Program-made: the position numbers and the translations under genes
Origin: Flavitalea plasmicola
GTDB taxonomy: Bacteria; Bacteroidota; Bacteroidia; Chitinophagales; Chitinophagaceae
Reading direction: 5' to 3'
DNA: 64,000 nt
Assembly: GCF_030546645.1 (NCBI RefSeq)
Contig: NZ_JAUOTO010000006.1
Span: 434,001-498,000, forward strand
The notes under the pieces: generated by a model
Databases searched by the model: none
Told to the model about the DNA's origin: nothing
Seen by the model: only the letters and a program-made list of their open reading frames with translations
Shown here: positions 1 to 9,379 of the stretch, in pieces
Layout: each line of letters begins with the position of its first letter
Position numbering within the stretch: the first letter of the stretch is position 1

Positions 1-227
1 GCTATTTCCCGGTGAATGTACAGCGTACCGTTGTTTCCGGGCCGGTGAAGATTGAGGGTTTTGTAGCCTGTGGTAAGGCTGCCATTAAGCAACTTGCCAT
101 CAGCGATCACGTCCTCAGAATAACTGGCAACGCGACCCTGCGATGAAAGCGCATATTTTTTTCGGAGTTGTTTCCAGCCGGGAAACTGCAATGGTTTCCA
201 CGCTTCGCCGGATAGTTTTCTAATCAT
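1..227 (-). CDS. NUMOD4-type DNA-binding protein, partial (3' end outside window)
   Basis: Reading the minus strand from an ATG at 227 gives 75 residues open to the window edge, beginning MIRKLSGEAWKPLQFPGWKQ and continuing with a SSQGRVASY segment. The W-K-x-(hydrophobic)-x-G ... Y-x-(V/L)-S-x-x-G-R-V pattern is typical of the NUMOD4 motif found at the N-terminus of HNH homing-type endonucleases and of stand-alone small proteins in Bacteroidota. The C-terminal part, where an HNH nuclease would lie, is outside the window, so nuclease activity cannot be judged. The gene runs in the same direction as ligA, whose stop lies 64 bases upstream of this ATG. Confidence 0.6.
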   Translation of the reverse strand, partial: MIRKLSGEAWKPLQFPGWKQLRKKYALSSQGRVASYSEDVIADGKLLNGSLTTGYKTLNLHRPGNNGTLYIHREI

Positions 228-291
228 GCCTGCAATTTTCTTAAAGTTACGGAAAAGATTTTCGATTTACCAGTAACGTAAGAAAATATTC

Positions 292-2460
292 TTATATGTC
301 TACAAGCTTTATAAACTCGTCCTCTGTGAGTATACGGATGGAAGGTATTTTTTTGGCTTTTTCCAATTTGCTACCGGCGTCTTCCCCCACTATCAGGTAG
401 TTAAGCTTACTGCTAACGCCACTGAGTAGCTTACCCCCATTCTTTTCTACTATTTCCTCCGCGTCGGACCGTTTCAGCCGCTGTAAAGTACCCGTGAATA
501 AGAACGTTTGCCCATTCAGGTTGCCTCCGGCAGCCGGCGCGCCCTTCTGACTTTTCAGGTTCAGGCCCAGGGACTCCAGTTTATCCAACAGGGCCCGGTT
601 GTCCTTATTGCGGAAGAACTGATGTACGCTGGTCGCCACCTTGGGACCTACATCTTCCAGGTTTTGAAGGTCTTCCAGCGAGAACCCCTCAAAGTCCGTC
701 AGATGGCTGACGGCTGCTGCCAGGGTTTTGGCCGTAGTTTCCCCGACATAACGGATACCCAATCCGAAGATCAGCCGGTGCAGCGGTTGTTTTTTGGAAG
801 TTTCGATGGCTCCCTGCAGATTGGCAATGCTTTTTTCCCCAAACCCTTCCAGCTCCCTAATTTTATCGTAGGGCAGGTGATAGATCCCGGGGATGTCCTT
901 TAAGAACCCCAGTTCGAAGAACTTACGCACATTGGCATCTCCAAAGCTGCGGATATCCATGGCGTCCTTACTGGCAAAATGGATGATCCGTTCGACTACT
1001 TGCGCAGGACAATTGATATTGACACAACGCCATACAGCCTCTCCTTCCGGTTTTACCAGCTTGTCGCCGCAAACGGGACAATGCGTAGGGAAAACAATGG
1101 CAGTTTCCTTACCTGTGCGCAGCTCTGCCAACGGCTTTACGATATAAGGAATAACATCTCCCGCCCGCTCCACCAGCACCTGGTCGCCTATCTTCAGGTC
1201 TTTTTCACGGACCACCTCCTCATTGAACAGAGAGACAGAGCTGACAGTCACCCCACTCAAGGGCACCGGGTCGATCTTGGCCACGGGAGTAATGCTGCCG
1301 GTACGACCTACCTGGAATTCTACTTTCCGCAGGATACTGGTAGCCTGGCGTGCCTTGAACTTAAAGGCGATGGCCCATCGGGGGTGGTGAGTGGTCATGC
1401 CCATCTTATCCTGCAATGCAATGGAGTTTACCTTGATCACCATGCCGTCTATCTCATAAGGCAGACCATCCCGCTGCTTTTCAAATTCGTGACAATAATC
1501 CAGCACCGCCTGGATGCCTTTTACGACTCTTTTTTCCTTTTGGGGACTTCTAAAACCAAGATCCCATAACATTTGCAGACTGCCGCTGTGACTCTTGAGC
1601 GCCGGGTGCACAGGCATCTCCTTTGGCTTGACGGCTCCCATATCCTCCCCCTCGGGACTGGTGAGATGGCCGTCCGTCATCTGCCACCCTTCCATCGTAG
1701 TGAAATAGCTGACATGATAGAGAAAGGCCTCCAGGTTGCGACGGCTTACTTCCCGTGGATCCTTGATCCGCAGAGAGCCCGCCGCTGCATTACGGGGATT
1801 GGCCAGTGGGGCTAGATTTTGCTCCGCCAGCTGGTCGTTATACTTTTTAAAATTGTTTTTATTCATCAGCACTTCCCCCCGGATCTCCACCAGCTGAAGA
1901 CCATATCGGGAAAATGCGGCTTTCAGCGGCACACTGCGGATCTGCCGGATATTGTTGGTGATCTCATCGCCCGCTACCCCGTCTCCACGTGTCACCCCCC
2001 TCAGGAGCAGATCATTTTCATAGGTGAGAGAAATACTGGCCCCGTCGAACTTCGGCTCGACACAATACTCCAGCTCCTCCAGCCCTGCGAGCTCCCGGGC
2101 CCGCTTGTCCCAAGCCAACAGATCTTCTTCATTATAAGAGTTCTCCAGGGATAACATGGGCACCAGGTGCTGCATAGTGGGGAACTCCTTGGTAAGCCCC
2201 TTGGCTACCCGTTGCGTGGGGGAATCCGGCTTTATCAGCTCCGGATGCTCGGCCTCAATGTGTTCCAGCTGTTTGTAAAGGCCATCATATTCAGGGTCCG
2301 AGATCAGCGGATCGTTCATGATCGCATACCGGTATTCATGAAACCGGATCACATCCCTCAAATCATCCAGCTTCCCCTTTCCCAGGGGTTTACTATTACT
2401 GGCTGCCATTAATTCCTTCGTCAGTTGCTGTAATTGCCGGGTCTGTTCAGAAGAATACAT
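292..2460 (-). CDS. ligA: NAD-dependent DNA ligase LigA
   Basis: This enzyme seals nicks in duplex DNA using NAD+, in replication and repair. The domain order is canonical: an N-terminal Ia domain with the YR..DPLISDPEYD signature, the adenylation domain with the nucleophile lysine in EPKFDG, an OB fold, a four-cysteine zinc finger (CPVCG ... C..NCPAQ), helix-hairpin-helix repeats, and a C-terminal BRCT domain (TFLFTGTL...). The longest frame starts at 2502, but the 14 extra residues do not resemble LigA, so I prefer the ATG at 2460, giving 722 residues. That is longer than the usual ~670, mainly because of an insertion around residues 260-300. A divergent Nudix-type regulator begins 91 bases away. 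Confidence 0.97.
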   Translation of the reverse strand: MYSSEQTRQLQQLTKELMAASNSKPLGKGKLDDLRDVIRFHEYRYAIMNDPLISDPEYDGLYKQLEHIEAEHPELIKPDSPTQRVAKGLTKEFPTMQHLVPMLSLENSYNEEDLLAWDKRARELAGLEELEYCVEPKFDGASISLTYENDLLLRGVTRGDGVAGDEITNNIRQIRSVPLKAAFSRYGLQLVEIRGEVLMNKNNFKKYNDQLAEQNLAPLANPRNAAAGSLRIKDPREVSRRNLEAFLYHVSYFTTMEGWQMTDGHLTSPEGEDMGAVKPKEMPVHPALKSHSGSLQMLWDLGFRSPQKEKRVVKGIQAVLDYCHEFEKQRDGLPYEIDGMVIKVNSIALQDKMGMTTHHPRWAIAFKFKARQATSILRKVEFQVGRTGSITPVAKIDPVPLSGVTVSSVSLFNEEVVREKDLKIGDQVLVERAGDVIPYIVKPLAELRTGKETAIVFPTHCPVCGDKLVKPEGEAVWRCVNINCPAQVVERIIHFASKDAMDIRSFGDANVRKFFELGFLKDIPGIYHLPYDKIRELEGFGEKSIANLQGAIETSKKQPLHRLIFGLGIRYVGETTAKTLAAAVSHLTDFEGFSLEDLQNLEDVGPKVATSVHQFFRNKDNRALLDKLESLGLNLKSQKGAPAAGGNLNGQTFLFTGTLQRLKRSDAEEIVEKNGGKLLSGVSSKLNYLIVGEDAGSKLEKAKKIPSIRILTEDEFIKLVDI

Positions 2461-2551
2461 ACAAAGTTTTTGATCGGATAAAGTTACGGGAATCGTTTCC
2501 AAACGACCAATCGCATACAGTTACCGGAAAAGGAATTAAATTCGTGGTTCT

Positions 2552-3319
2552 ATGAACCTTAAAATAACATCCGATACTACTGCCAAAACTTCGGGTAACG
2601 CTGCTGTGCCGCAAAAAAATATTAAGACTATTCTCAAACAACTGGAGAGCGATGGCATCATCGGCATCTCCGTGGACTGCGTCATATTCGGCTTCGACGA
2701 CAACGAGCTGAAAGTATTGCTGATCAAATCGGATCTGGAAAAATTCGATAATAAGTGGTCCCTCCTGGGTGACCTGGTGAACAATCACGAAGACCTTGAT
2801 CAGGCCGCCTATCGTATCCTGAAGGAACGTACAGGGCTCGATGACGTATACCTTGAGCAGGTAAAAGCATTCGGAGACGTAGGAAGGCACCCCGCCGCCC
2901 GCGTCGTAACCATCGCTTATTGTTCTCTCATCAATATCGAACATCATAAATTGAAGATCACGGACAACGAGTTGCACTGGCATCGGGTGACGACCCTGTC
3001 CGACATGGCCTTTGATCATCGCCAGATCCTCGACGTATGCTATGAATGGCTGCAGAAAAGGATACAGGAACACCCTCTCGGCTTCAGCCTCCTGCCCAAA
3101 CAATTCTCCCTGAGGGAGCTGCAAAACCTCTATGAAGCCATCCTGGATGTAAAGCTCGACAGACGCAACTTCCGGAAGAAGTTTTTTTCCATGGAATTGC
3201 TGGAAGATACGGGCGAGCTGGAGACGGACGTCCCACATCGCCCCGGCAAGCTCTACAAATTCAACTACGAGAAATACCAGAAGAAGGAAAGAAAAAAATG
3301 GTTCGGCATCGACTTCTGA
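2552..3319 (+). CDS. Nudix-fold (NrtR/AraR-like) transcriptional regulator
   Basis: The protein has 255 residues. An N-terminal basic tail is followed by a Nudix-fold domain (about residues 30-165) and a C-terminal winged-helix region (about 170-250, around LLPKQFSLRELQNLYEAIL and RRNFRKKFF). The Nudix box is degenerate: the region GDLVNNHEDLDQAAYRILKE matches the fold, but the catalytic REUxEE core reads RILKER. This suggests a ligand-sensing domain without hydrolase activity. The architecture is that of NrtR-family regulators, which in Bacteroidota include the arabinose regulator AraR. The gene sits directly upstream of the Sus-like operon in the same direction, so it is the natural candidate for its regulator. 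The ligand (a sugar or sugar phosphate is likely) is inferred, not seen. Confidence 0.85.
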   Translation: MNLKITSDTTAKTSGNAAVPQKNIKTILKQLESDGIIGISVDCVIFGFDDNELKVLLIKSDLEKFDNKWSLLGDLVNNHEDLDQAAYRILKERTGLDDVYLEQVKAFGDVGRHPAARVVTIAYCSLINIEHHKLKITDNELHWHRVTTLSDMAFDHRQILDVCYEWLQKRIQEHPLGFSLLPKQFSLRELQNLYEAILDVKLDRRNFRKKFFSMELLEDTGELETDVPHRPGKLYKFNYEKYQKKERKKWFGIDF

Positions 3320-3447
3320 CGACTTGTTTCTTTCTGATATCGCTCCCTGAATCCTCGTCCCGGAAAGGCGACGATTCGCCCTTCCCTATATCGATTTAGC
3401 AAATAAAGTTTACCCTAAAGTTGGCAGAATAATAAATTTTATGAAAT

Positions 3448-3491
3448 ATTGTGTATTGTTTACACATTATAATGTGTAATTTGTACACAAT
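3448..3491. promoter_or_regulatory. Two tandem dyads (candidate operator) upstream of susC
   Basis: Two copies of TGTGTA-N5-TACACA lie at 3450-3466 and 3473-3489, with starts 23 bp apart. Flanking bases extend each copy to A(T/A)TGTGTA-N5-TACACA(T/A)T. The outward half-sites between the copies also form a perfect 20-bp palindrome at 3460-3479, and an outer pair ATTGTGTA/TACACAAT shares the same centre. A possible -7-like GTAATTTG (3476-3483) overlaps the second dyad, with a TTG at 3456-3458. The arrangement is expected of a dimeric repressor bound as two dimers at the susC promoter. The binding protein is inferred to be the adjacent Nudix-type regulator. Confidence 0.7.
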
Positions 3492-3528
3492 TAGCCATTA
3501 AACAAACGACTAAACTAACGATCAGTTT

Positions 3529-6500
3529 ATGAGAAAGAAACGATTGCTTGCAAGGACTCCTGTCCTACTATGCCTGCTATTAGCAACGCTATTCTCCTAC
3601 GCACAGAACCAAACGGTCACGGGCAAGGTCACGGACGCAAAGGACGGAAGTCCTTTGGCTGGCGTATCCATCGTGCCAAAAGGTTCTGCGAGAGGCACCT
3701 CCTCCGCGCCGGACGGTAGCTTTAGTCTCACCGTGACCGCCGCTACGCACACCCTGATCTTCTCCTCCATCGGCTATGGATCAAAGCAGGTAGATATCAC
3801 AGGAGACGTAGTGAATGTCCAGCTCACCGCGACCAATGCTTCCATGAATGAAGTGATCGTGGTCGGCTATGGCACCCAACGCAAAAGAGAGGTCACCGGC
3901 GCCATCTCCAGGGTCGGCGGCGACAAGATCAGCGAGATCCCGGTACCCAGCTTCGAAGCCGCATTGGCAGGCCGCGCCCCGGGCGTGCAGATAATACAAG
4001 GCAACGGACTCGCCGGCTCCGGCTCCGTTGTACGCATCCGCGGCGTAGGTTCCATCTCCGCCTCCGGCGATCCCCTCTATGTGGTGGATGGAACGCCCAT
4101 CATCGCGGACCCCTTCCTTCGGGGCAACGGCGGCGCCATGAACCAGAACCCGCTGTCCTCCATCAATCCCAATGACATCGAATCCATCGAGATCCTGAAA
4201 GACGCGGGCGCAACGGGCATCTACGGATCGAGAGGCGCCAACGGTGTCATATTGATCACAACAAAAAGAGGCAGGTCCGGCCAACCCCTGTTCACTTATT
4301 CCAACAAACTGGGCATTGCCACCTATACTAAAAAGCTGGATTTTGTCGACGGCCCCCAATGGCTGCAGTTACGCCAGGAAGCATGGCTCAACGATGGCCA
4401 CACTGGATATGCCAGCCTGCCGGGCGGAGTCACCTGGGCCCAGGCCAGCCAGACAAATACCAATTGGTGGGACCTGCTGACACAAAAAGGCTTCATCGAC
4501 GATCATAGCCTGTCGATGTCCGCCGGAACCAGTAAGCTGAAGACCTTCGGCAACCTTACGTACAGTAACGACCAGGGATACTTGAAGAATAATGCCTATA
4601 CCCGCATAGGTGCGAGATTGAACATGGATTATAATGCCTTACCCAATTTAAAGATCTCCCTGACATCCGCCTACAACCGCGGTACCAATAAACGTGTACA
4701 CGCAGCCTGGGATGGCGGCATCGGAGATGCCATGTCCAGTGCCTTGCCGATCTACTCCGTATACAATTCCAGCCACAGCGACTATTACAGGACAACGACG
4801 AACCCCGTGATCAGCCTCAACGAATACCGTAGAAGACAGACCGACCAGCGTCTGCTGGGCGGAGTGGCGCTGGAATACCAGCCCATTCATAACCTCTTCG
4901 TCCGGGGCAACTACTCCATCGAATCCACCAGGTCCAATGATGATCAGTTCAATACGCCGCAGCTCGATACCAGCAAGCACACCGGCTTTGCCCAAAGAAG
5001 CCCCTCCTGGGGTAAGAACGAAACGGCCAACCTCACGGCCAATTACCTCTGGAACCCCGGTGAGCAGCACAAATTCAACTTCTTACTAGGTACGGAGCTC
5101 CAGGACTATACCCGTAAAGGATATTCCACCGACCCGATCACCGAGAATACGGACCGCCCCTTCTGGGAAAATGGAGGCGAATACAAACGCCTCAGGGATT
5201 CTTTGCTGTCGGCAAAGGTGCATATCACCGAAGTGGCCCAGGAAAGATTCACCTTCAACAGCTTCTTCGCCAGAATCAATTATACCTTCCACGATAAATA
5301 CTCCTTCCAGCTCATCGGCAGGGTCGACGGCTCTTCTAAGTTCGGAACAAATCATAAACACGGCTTCTTCCCGGCAGCATCGGCCGCCTGGAACATCAGT
5401 GACGAAGATTTCATGAAGGACATCCCCAGGCTAAGCTATCTGAAATTACGGGCCAGCTACGGCATCGTCGGCAATGCAAACTTCGGATCAGGTCTGTACT
5501 ATGACAAATATAACCGGGGCACCAATACCTATAACGGCCTGCCTACACTGTATCTGAATGGTCTCGGCAACCCGGACCTGAAATGGGAGACCCTCCATAA
5601 CGTGGACGCCGCCGCGGAGTTTGGCTTTTTTAACAACAGGCTCACTGGTGAAATAGCCTACTACTATAAGACCACCACGAACATCATATTGAACCCCGGC
5701 GTTTCCCCCTCCATCGGGTTTACAAGCATCTACAGGAACCTAAATAACAGCAAGATCCTGAACCAGGGCTTGGAATTCAGCGCCAACCTGAGGATCATAG
5801 ACGGGAAAGACCTGAAGTGGTCCGTGGGCGGCAATATCGCACGTAACCAGAATAAAGTACTGGAATATGAGCTGGGGCCCGATGCCGTAAGTGGCGGCAC
5901 AAATGACACCCGCATTGTAAAAGGTCTTCCGGTCGGCGTGAATTATCTCGTACGCTTCTATGGCGTCGATCCTTCCGATGGCTTGCCAATCTGGCTGGAT
6001 AAAAATGGTAAGCAGACCAAAACATTTTCGCTCGACCACAGGACTTATGTAGGCTCCGTACAACCTGATTATTTCGGAGGATTCAATACCAGCCTTCAGT
6101 ACAAAGGCTTCGAACTTTCCAGCCTTTTCACCTTCGTTATAGGGGGCAATATTTACGAAAATTCGGGCAAGTACCAGTTCCTGGGCGTATCCAAAAAGTT
6201 CTGGAATTTCCGGAAAGACTTCCTGGACCACTGGACCAAACCCGGCGATATTTCCAAATATCCCCGCCTGGTGGCGGACGCAGCCTCCTATCCCGGCGTG
6301 CCCAGCGAAGATCAGTTCAACTCCACCATGTTCCTGAGAAGCGCCAGCTACTTGAGGATGAGGGAGCTCACCATCGCATACAGGGTACCGCGGGCCACAT
6401 TGAAAAAGCTCTTCTTTAAAGACTTCCGGATCTTCGCTACAGGCACCAACCTGCTGACCTTTACAAAATATCCCGGCGGCGATCCTGAGATTACCCGTGA

Positions 6501-6600
6501 CTTCGAAAATTCCCAGGACAGGAACCTCAGCCCGAATATCACCTACCTGACCGCTCCCACACAAAAGACATTTGTCTTCGGTATCAATGCTAATTTTTAA
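3529..6600 (+). CDS. susC: SusC/RagA family TonB-dependent outer-membrane transporter
   Basis: This is the outer-membrane channel that imports oligosaccharides bound by the partner SusD, powered by TonB-ExbBD. The 1023 residues fit the family. There is a signal peptide (MRKKRLLARTPVLLCLLLA..., cleavage near SYAQ-N), then a carboxypeptidase-regulatory-like beta-sandwich (about 27-105, VTGKVTDAKDGSPLAGVS), then a TonB-box/plug segment (NEVIVVGYGTQRKREVTGAI, about 107-126; plug to about 225). The 22-strand barrel ends in a terminal aromatic, INANF. It is the first gene of the Sus-like operon and lies just downstream of the tandem dyads. Context with the downstream GH13 amylase predicts starch or maltodextrin as substrate. 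Confidence 0.96.
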   Translation: MRKKRLLARTPVLLCLLLATLFSYAQNQTVTGKVTDAKDGSPLAGVSIVPKGSARGTSSAPDGSFSLTVTAATHTLIFSSIGYGSKQVDITGDVVNVQLTATNASMNEVIVVGYGTQRKREVTGAISRVGGDKISEIPVPSFEAALAGRAPGVQIIQGNGLAGSGSVVRIRGVGSISASGDPLYVVDGTPIIADPFLRGNGGAMNQNPLSSINPNDIESIEILKDAGATGIYGSRGANGVILITTKRGRSGQPLFTYSNKLGIATYTKKLDFVDGPQWLQLRQEAWLNDGHTGYASLPGGVTWAQASQTNTNWWDLLTQKGFIDDHSLSMSAGTSKLKTFGNLTYSNDQGYLKNNAYTRIGARLNMDYNALPNLKISLTSAYNRGTNKRVHAAWDGGIGDAMSSALPIYSVYNSSHSDYYRTTTNPVISLNEYRRRQTDQRLLGGVALEYQPIHNLFVRGNYSIESTRSNDDQFNTPQLDTSKHTGFAQRSPSWGKNETANLTANYLWNPGEQHKFNFLLGTELQDYTRKGYSTDPITENTDRPFWENGGEYKRLRDSLLSAKVHITEVAQERFTFNSFFARINYTFHDKYSFQLIGRVDGSSKFGTNHKHGFFPAASAAWNISDEDFMKDIPRLSYLKLRASYGIVGNANFGSGLYYDKYNRGTNTYNGLPTLYLNGLGNPDLKWETLHNVDAAAEFGFFNNRLTGEIAYYYKTTTNIILNPGVSPSIGFTSIYRNLNNSKILNQGLEFSANLRIIDGKDLKWSVGGNIARNQNKVLEYELGPDAVSGGTNDTRIVKGLPVGVNYLVRFYGVDPSDGLPIWLDKNGKQTKTFSLDHRTYVGSVQPDYFGGFNTSLQYKGFELSSLFTFVIGGNIYENSGKYQFLGVSKKFWNFRKDFLDHWTKPGDISKYPRLVADAASYPGVPSEDQFNSTMFLRSASYLRMRELTIAYRVPRATLKKLFFKDFRIFATGTNLLTFTKYPGGDPEITRDFENSQDRNLSPNITYLTAPTQKTFVFGINANF

Positions 6601-6610
6601 AATAACAGAT

Positions 6611-8011
6611 ATGAACTTGCATAAATTTTATAAAATAAACATACTCATCATAGGCGTCCTGGTAATGGCCGGCTCCTGCTCCAAATTCCTTGACAAGCCA
6701 CCGCAAGGACAACTGAGCAAGGACCAGGTCTTTGCAACGGACAGCAATATCGTGGCCCTGGGCAATGGCATCTATACCTACCTGGGCGACGGGAATTTCA
6801 CAGGCGGTCGCGTGCAGGCGCTCAGCGATATGCTGGGCGATCAGCTCGACGGCTCCAATCTCACCGGCGATTTTTCAGAAATCTATAAAAGACAGAATTC
6901 CATCTTCGGCGGCACAAGGGATGATATGTACAAGAAGGGATATCTTGTCATTGCCACCGCCAATAATATACTGGAGAACCTGCAGGCAGTTTCTGCCGAT
7001 CATCAGGCTTTAGCCAAAGGACAAGCGCTTTTTTTCAGAGGTATGGCGCATTTCGAGCTGGTACGACTTTTCGCCCAACCCTACGGGTATTCTTCGGATA
7101 ATTCACAGCCAGGCATTCCTTTGAGGTTGACCACCGCCACCAATTCCATTTCGCGCTCCACGGTAAAGCAGGTCTATGACCAGGTGGTCGCCGACCTGAA
7201 AAGCGCAGACAGTGTACTGCCGGCCGATGCAGGCGATGGAGGTAAATTCTACACCGCGACCAAATGGATCGCAGAAGCCTATCTCGCAAAAGTTTACTTC
7301 CAGCAGAACGACTTCGCAAATGCGTTCCTGTACGCAGACCAGGTGATCAAAAGCGGCAAGTTCCAGCTGGACGCGGATTTCACCAGCAGGTACTCCCTGG
7401 GCGGGACAAAAGAGGCGATCCTCCGATTGCCCAATCAGGTAAGCCATTTTCAGCCAGGCAGCGAGTTCATCAGCAACTGGCGCTCCGATACCAAGAACCC
7501 CACGCTGTATTTTACCAACCAGTTTTACAATTACGCTACGGGCGATGCGGCCGATAAACGCGTGGCATGGTACAGCAATACGATAAAGCCGGGATACAAC
7601 AGCCTCACCAAGTTTAACTTCAACTACATGGAGCAGCCCCTCACCCACCTGACGGAAATTTACCTCATCCGGGCCGAGGCAGGTGCGGAGTTGGGAGGAA
7701 CAACGCTGGCAACTGCCATCACAGACATCAATCTCATCCTGGCGCGTGCTTACGGAGGTACTTCCCGGAACCTTTCCGCCGGAGCCACTGCTACCGCAGT
7801 TATTGACGCGGCACGCACCCAGCGGGAGCTGGAAATGGTAGGAGAAGGGAACAGGGTGCAGGAGATAAAAAGGATTGGAGCTCGTACAGGCAATAACATC
7901 GATAGGCGCGGATCACCCTGGACATGCAACGGCTTTATCCTGCAATTCCCCAAGGCAGAGCAGGATGCCAATGCGGCTTTCCAACTGAACCCCGAAGGCG
8001 GATGTTTCTAA
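6611..8011 (+). CDS. susD: SusD/RagB family glycan-binding lipoprotein
   Basis: This surface lipoprotein forms the lid of the SusC channel and binds glycan. The frame opens at 6572 inside susC, but the ATG at 6611 gives a proper lipoprotein signal (MNLHKFYKINILIIGVLVMA, then GSC with the lipobox cysteine) and leaves 10 bases after the susC stop. From there it has 466 residues: an N-terminal SusD-like region (SKFLDKPPQGQLS...), TPR-like helices, and the typical RagB C-terminus (RTQRELEMVGEGNRVQEIKR). The spacing implies co-transcription with susC. Confidence 0.95.
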   Translation: MNLHKFYKINILIIGVLVMAGSCSKFLDKPPQGQLSKDQVFATDSNIVALGNGIYTYLGDGNFTGGRVQALSDMLGDQLDGSNLTGDFSEIYKRQNSIFGGTRDDMYKKGYLVIATANNILENLQAVSADHQALAKGQALFFRGMAHFELVRLFAQPYGYSSDNSQPGIPLRLTTATNSISRSTVKQVYDQVVADLKSADSVLPADAGDGGKFYTATKWIAEAYLAKVYFQQNDFANAFLYADQVIKSGKFQLDADFTSRYSLGGTKEAILRLPNQVSHFQPGSEFISNWRSDTKNPTLYFTNQFYNYATGDAADKRVAWYSNTIKPGYNSLTKFNFNYMEQPLTHLTEIYLIRAEAGAELGGTTLATAITDINLILARAYGGTSRNLSAGATATAVIDAARTQRELEMVGEGNRVQEIKRIGARTGNNIDRRGSPWTCNGFILQFPKAEQDANAAFQLNPEGGCF

Positions 8012-8030
8012 AATTGATAAAACGACATAT

Positions 8031-8537
8031 ATGAACAAATTCAAAATAGTTGCCCATTGTCTCTTTCTCGCTGGCCTGCTGGTCACTGGCTGCAAGCCGG
8101 AAAATTACAAACCACTGGGTAAGGCCGCAACGCCCATCACTACCCTGGCAGGTACCTGGAAGATCTCCAGCGTAACGCAGAAAGATGAGATTGCCGCCAA
8201 TTATGGATGGCCTTATCAGACCACCGACCTGACCTCGCTTTTCCCATACACCGATTTTACGCTGACGCTCAATATGAACGGAAGTACGCCAACGACCTTT
8301 ACCACGAGTCCAGGCCAGGCCCCAAGGATCATTACGCTGGCTTCGGGCAACTGGACAGTGGACGACCCCACTTATCCTCAGGTCCTCACCCTCATGAATG
8401 GGTCCGACACGGCAAAAGTAACCCTGGGTTCCTATCCTTCGGGAATCAACCCTTCTTTAAAAGTAGCAGTAGCCAGGCATGACGCCGCCAGCGGCAAGCT
8501 TCTTATTTCATACAGCTATGCGTTTGTAAAGCAATAA
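8031..8537 (+). CDS. DUF5004-type lipocalin-like lipoprotein
   Basis: The 168-residue lipoprotein has its signal and lipobox at GLLVTGC (Cys about residue 21). The mature part begins with LAGTWKISSVTQKDE, the lead-in strand of small lipocalin-like beta-barrels, and resembles the DUF5004 family that is often encoded in Bacteroidota glycan-utilisation loci. It lies 19 bases after susD and before a second small secreted protein, inside the Sus-like operon. A glycan-binding accessory role on the cell surface is inferred from context only. Confidence 0.75.
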   Translation: MNKFKIVAHCLFLAGLLVTGCKPENYKPLGKAATPITTLAGTWKISSVTQKDEIAANYGWPYQTTDLTSLFPYTDFTLTLNMNGSTPTTFTTSPGQAPRIITLASGNWTVDDPTYPQVLTLMNGSDTAKVTLGSYPSGINPSLKVAVARHDAASGKLLISYSYAFVKQ

Positions 8538-8547
8538 ACTCATCAAC

Positions 8548-9369
8548 ATGACACATTATAAAACACATATAAGATCAGCCGGCCAGAGATGTATGGCCGC
8601 ATGCCTGTTTTTCCTGCTGCTATATTCGGCAGAAGCCCAGGTGACATTCAATCCATCCTCCTTTACGCCCGTTGATTCGGTGACTTTGACGGTAGACGTC
8701 ACCGGCACACCCATGGATGGCAAAACGGAAGCTTATATCTGGATATTTTCCAATATCAGCGGAGGTGGAAAAGACGGCTTTACAAACACATCCTGGACGA
8801 ATTCACCTGCTTCCGCTAAAATGAAGAATGTGGGAGTCAATAAATGGCAGTTCGGCTTCATCGGCACTACCATGTTCAGCCAATCTCCCGGCGAATTGAA
8901 GGATTTCGGGTTTCTCGTAAAAACCCAGGATGGCTCTAAACAAACGCCGGATTACAAGCCCTATAAATTCGACCCACTGATTTTTACCCCCACCGTCCTC
9001 CGGGTCTTTCCTTCCAAGGTGGACCTCACCGACGTGATCACCATCAACTTCGATCAGACGCTGAGCATGGATCCGAATGAACAACGGATGACGCCTGCAA
9101 CAGCGACCGTAGGTCTTTATAAAGATTCGCTGGATAATGGAGCGACCGTCCACATTCAGGTAGGCAGCGATATCACTTTGACCATCAGGAAGACAGCGGA
9201 CCAAAAATGGTCTGCCTCATTTATACCCTCTTCATCCTTTACGGTCCCTGCAGGTATCGTCATCACCCGTTTCCGGTATAAGTTCCACGGCACCGTGCTG
9301 GATGGCAACGGCTCACCGGTAAGCACCAGTTCTTCTGAGGGAGAGCAAACCTTTACAAGCATGAAATAA
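8548..9369 (+). CDS. Secreted beta-sandwich protein of the Sus-like locus (DUF4961-like?)
   Basis: The protein has 273 residues with a cleavable signal (CMAACLFFLLLYSAEAQ-VTF). The mature protein starts with FNPSSFTPVDSVTLTVDVTG and appears to hold two beta-sandwich modules, about 32-150 and 155-273. The first resembles the N-terminal module of the amylase three genes on: opening strand with TxTVD, a Y-I/V-(F/H) strand, then an NKWQFGF / NKYSFTI-type strand and a final strand with a basic residue and DGS/NGS. The second starts TPTVLRVFPSKVDLTDVITINFD, like Ig-type sandwiches. It may belong to DUF4961, but I am not certain. It sits in the operon 10 bases after the DUF5004 gene. The role is probably glycan binding at the surface. 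Confidence 0.6.
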   Translation: MTHYKTHIRSAGQRCMAACLFFLLLYSAEAQVTFNPSSFTPVDSVTLTVDVTGTPMDGKTEAYIWIFSNISGGGKDGFTNTSWTNSPASAKMKNVGVNKWQFGFIGTTMFSQSPGELKDFGFLVKTQDGSKQTPDYKPYKFDPLIFTPTVLRVFPSKVDLTDVITINFDQTLSMDPNEQRMTPATATVGLYKDSLDNGATVHIQVGSDITLTIRKTADQKWSASFIPSSSFTVPAGIVITRFRYKFHGTVLDGNGSPVSTSSSEGEQTFTSMK

Positions 9370-9379
9370 ATTAATTAAT

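Noticed and set aside
3781-6564. Long minus-strand reading frames within susC
   Set aside because: They mirror the codon structure of the real plus-strand gene and carry no family motifs.
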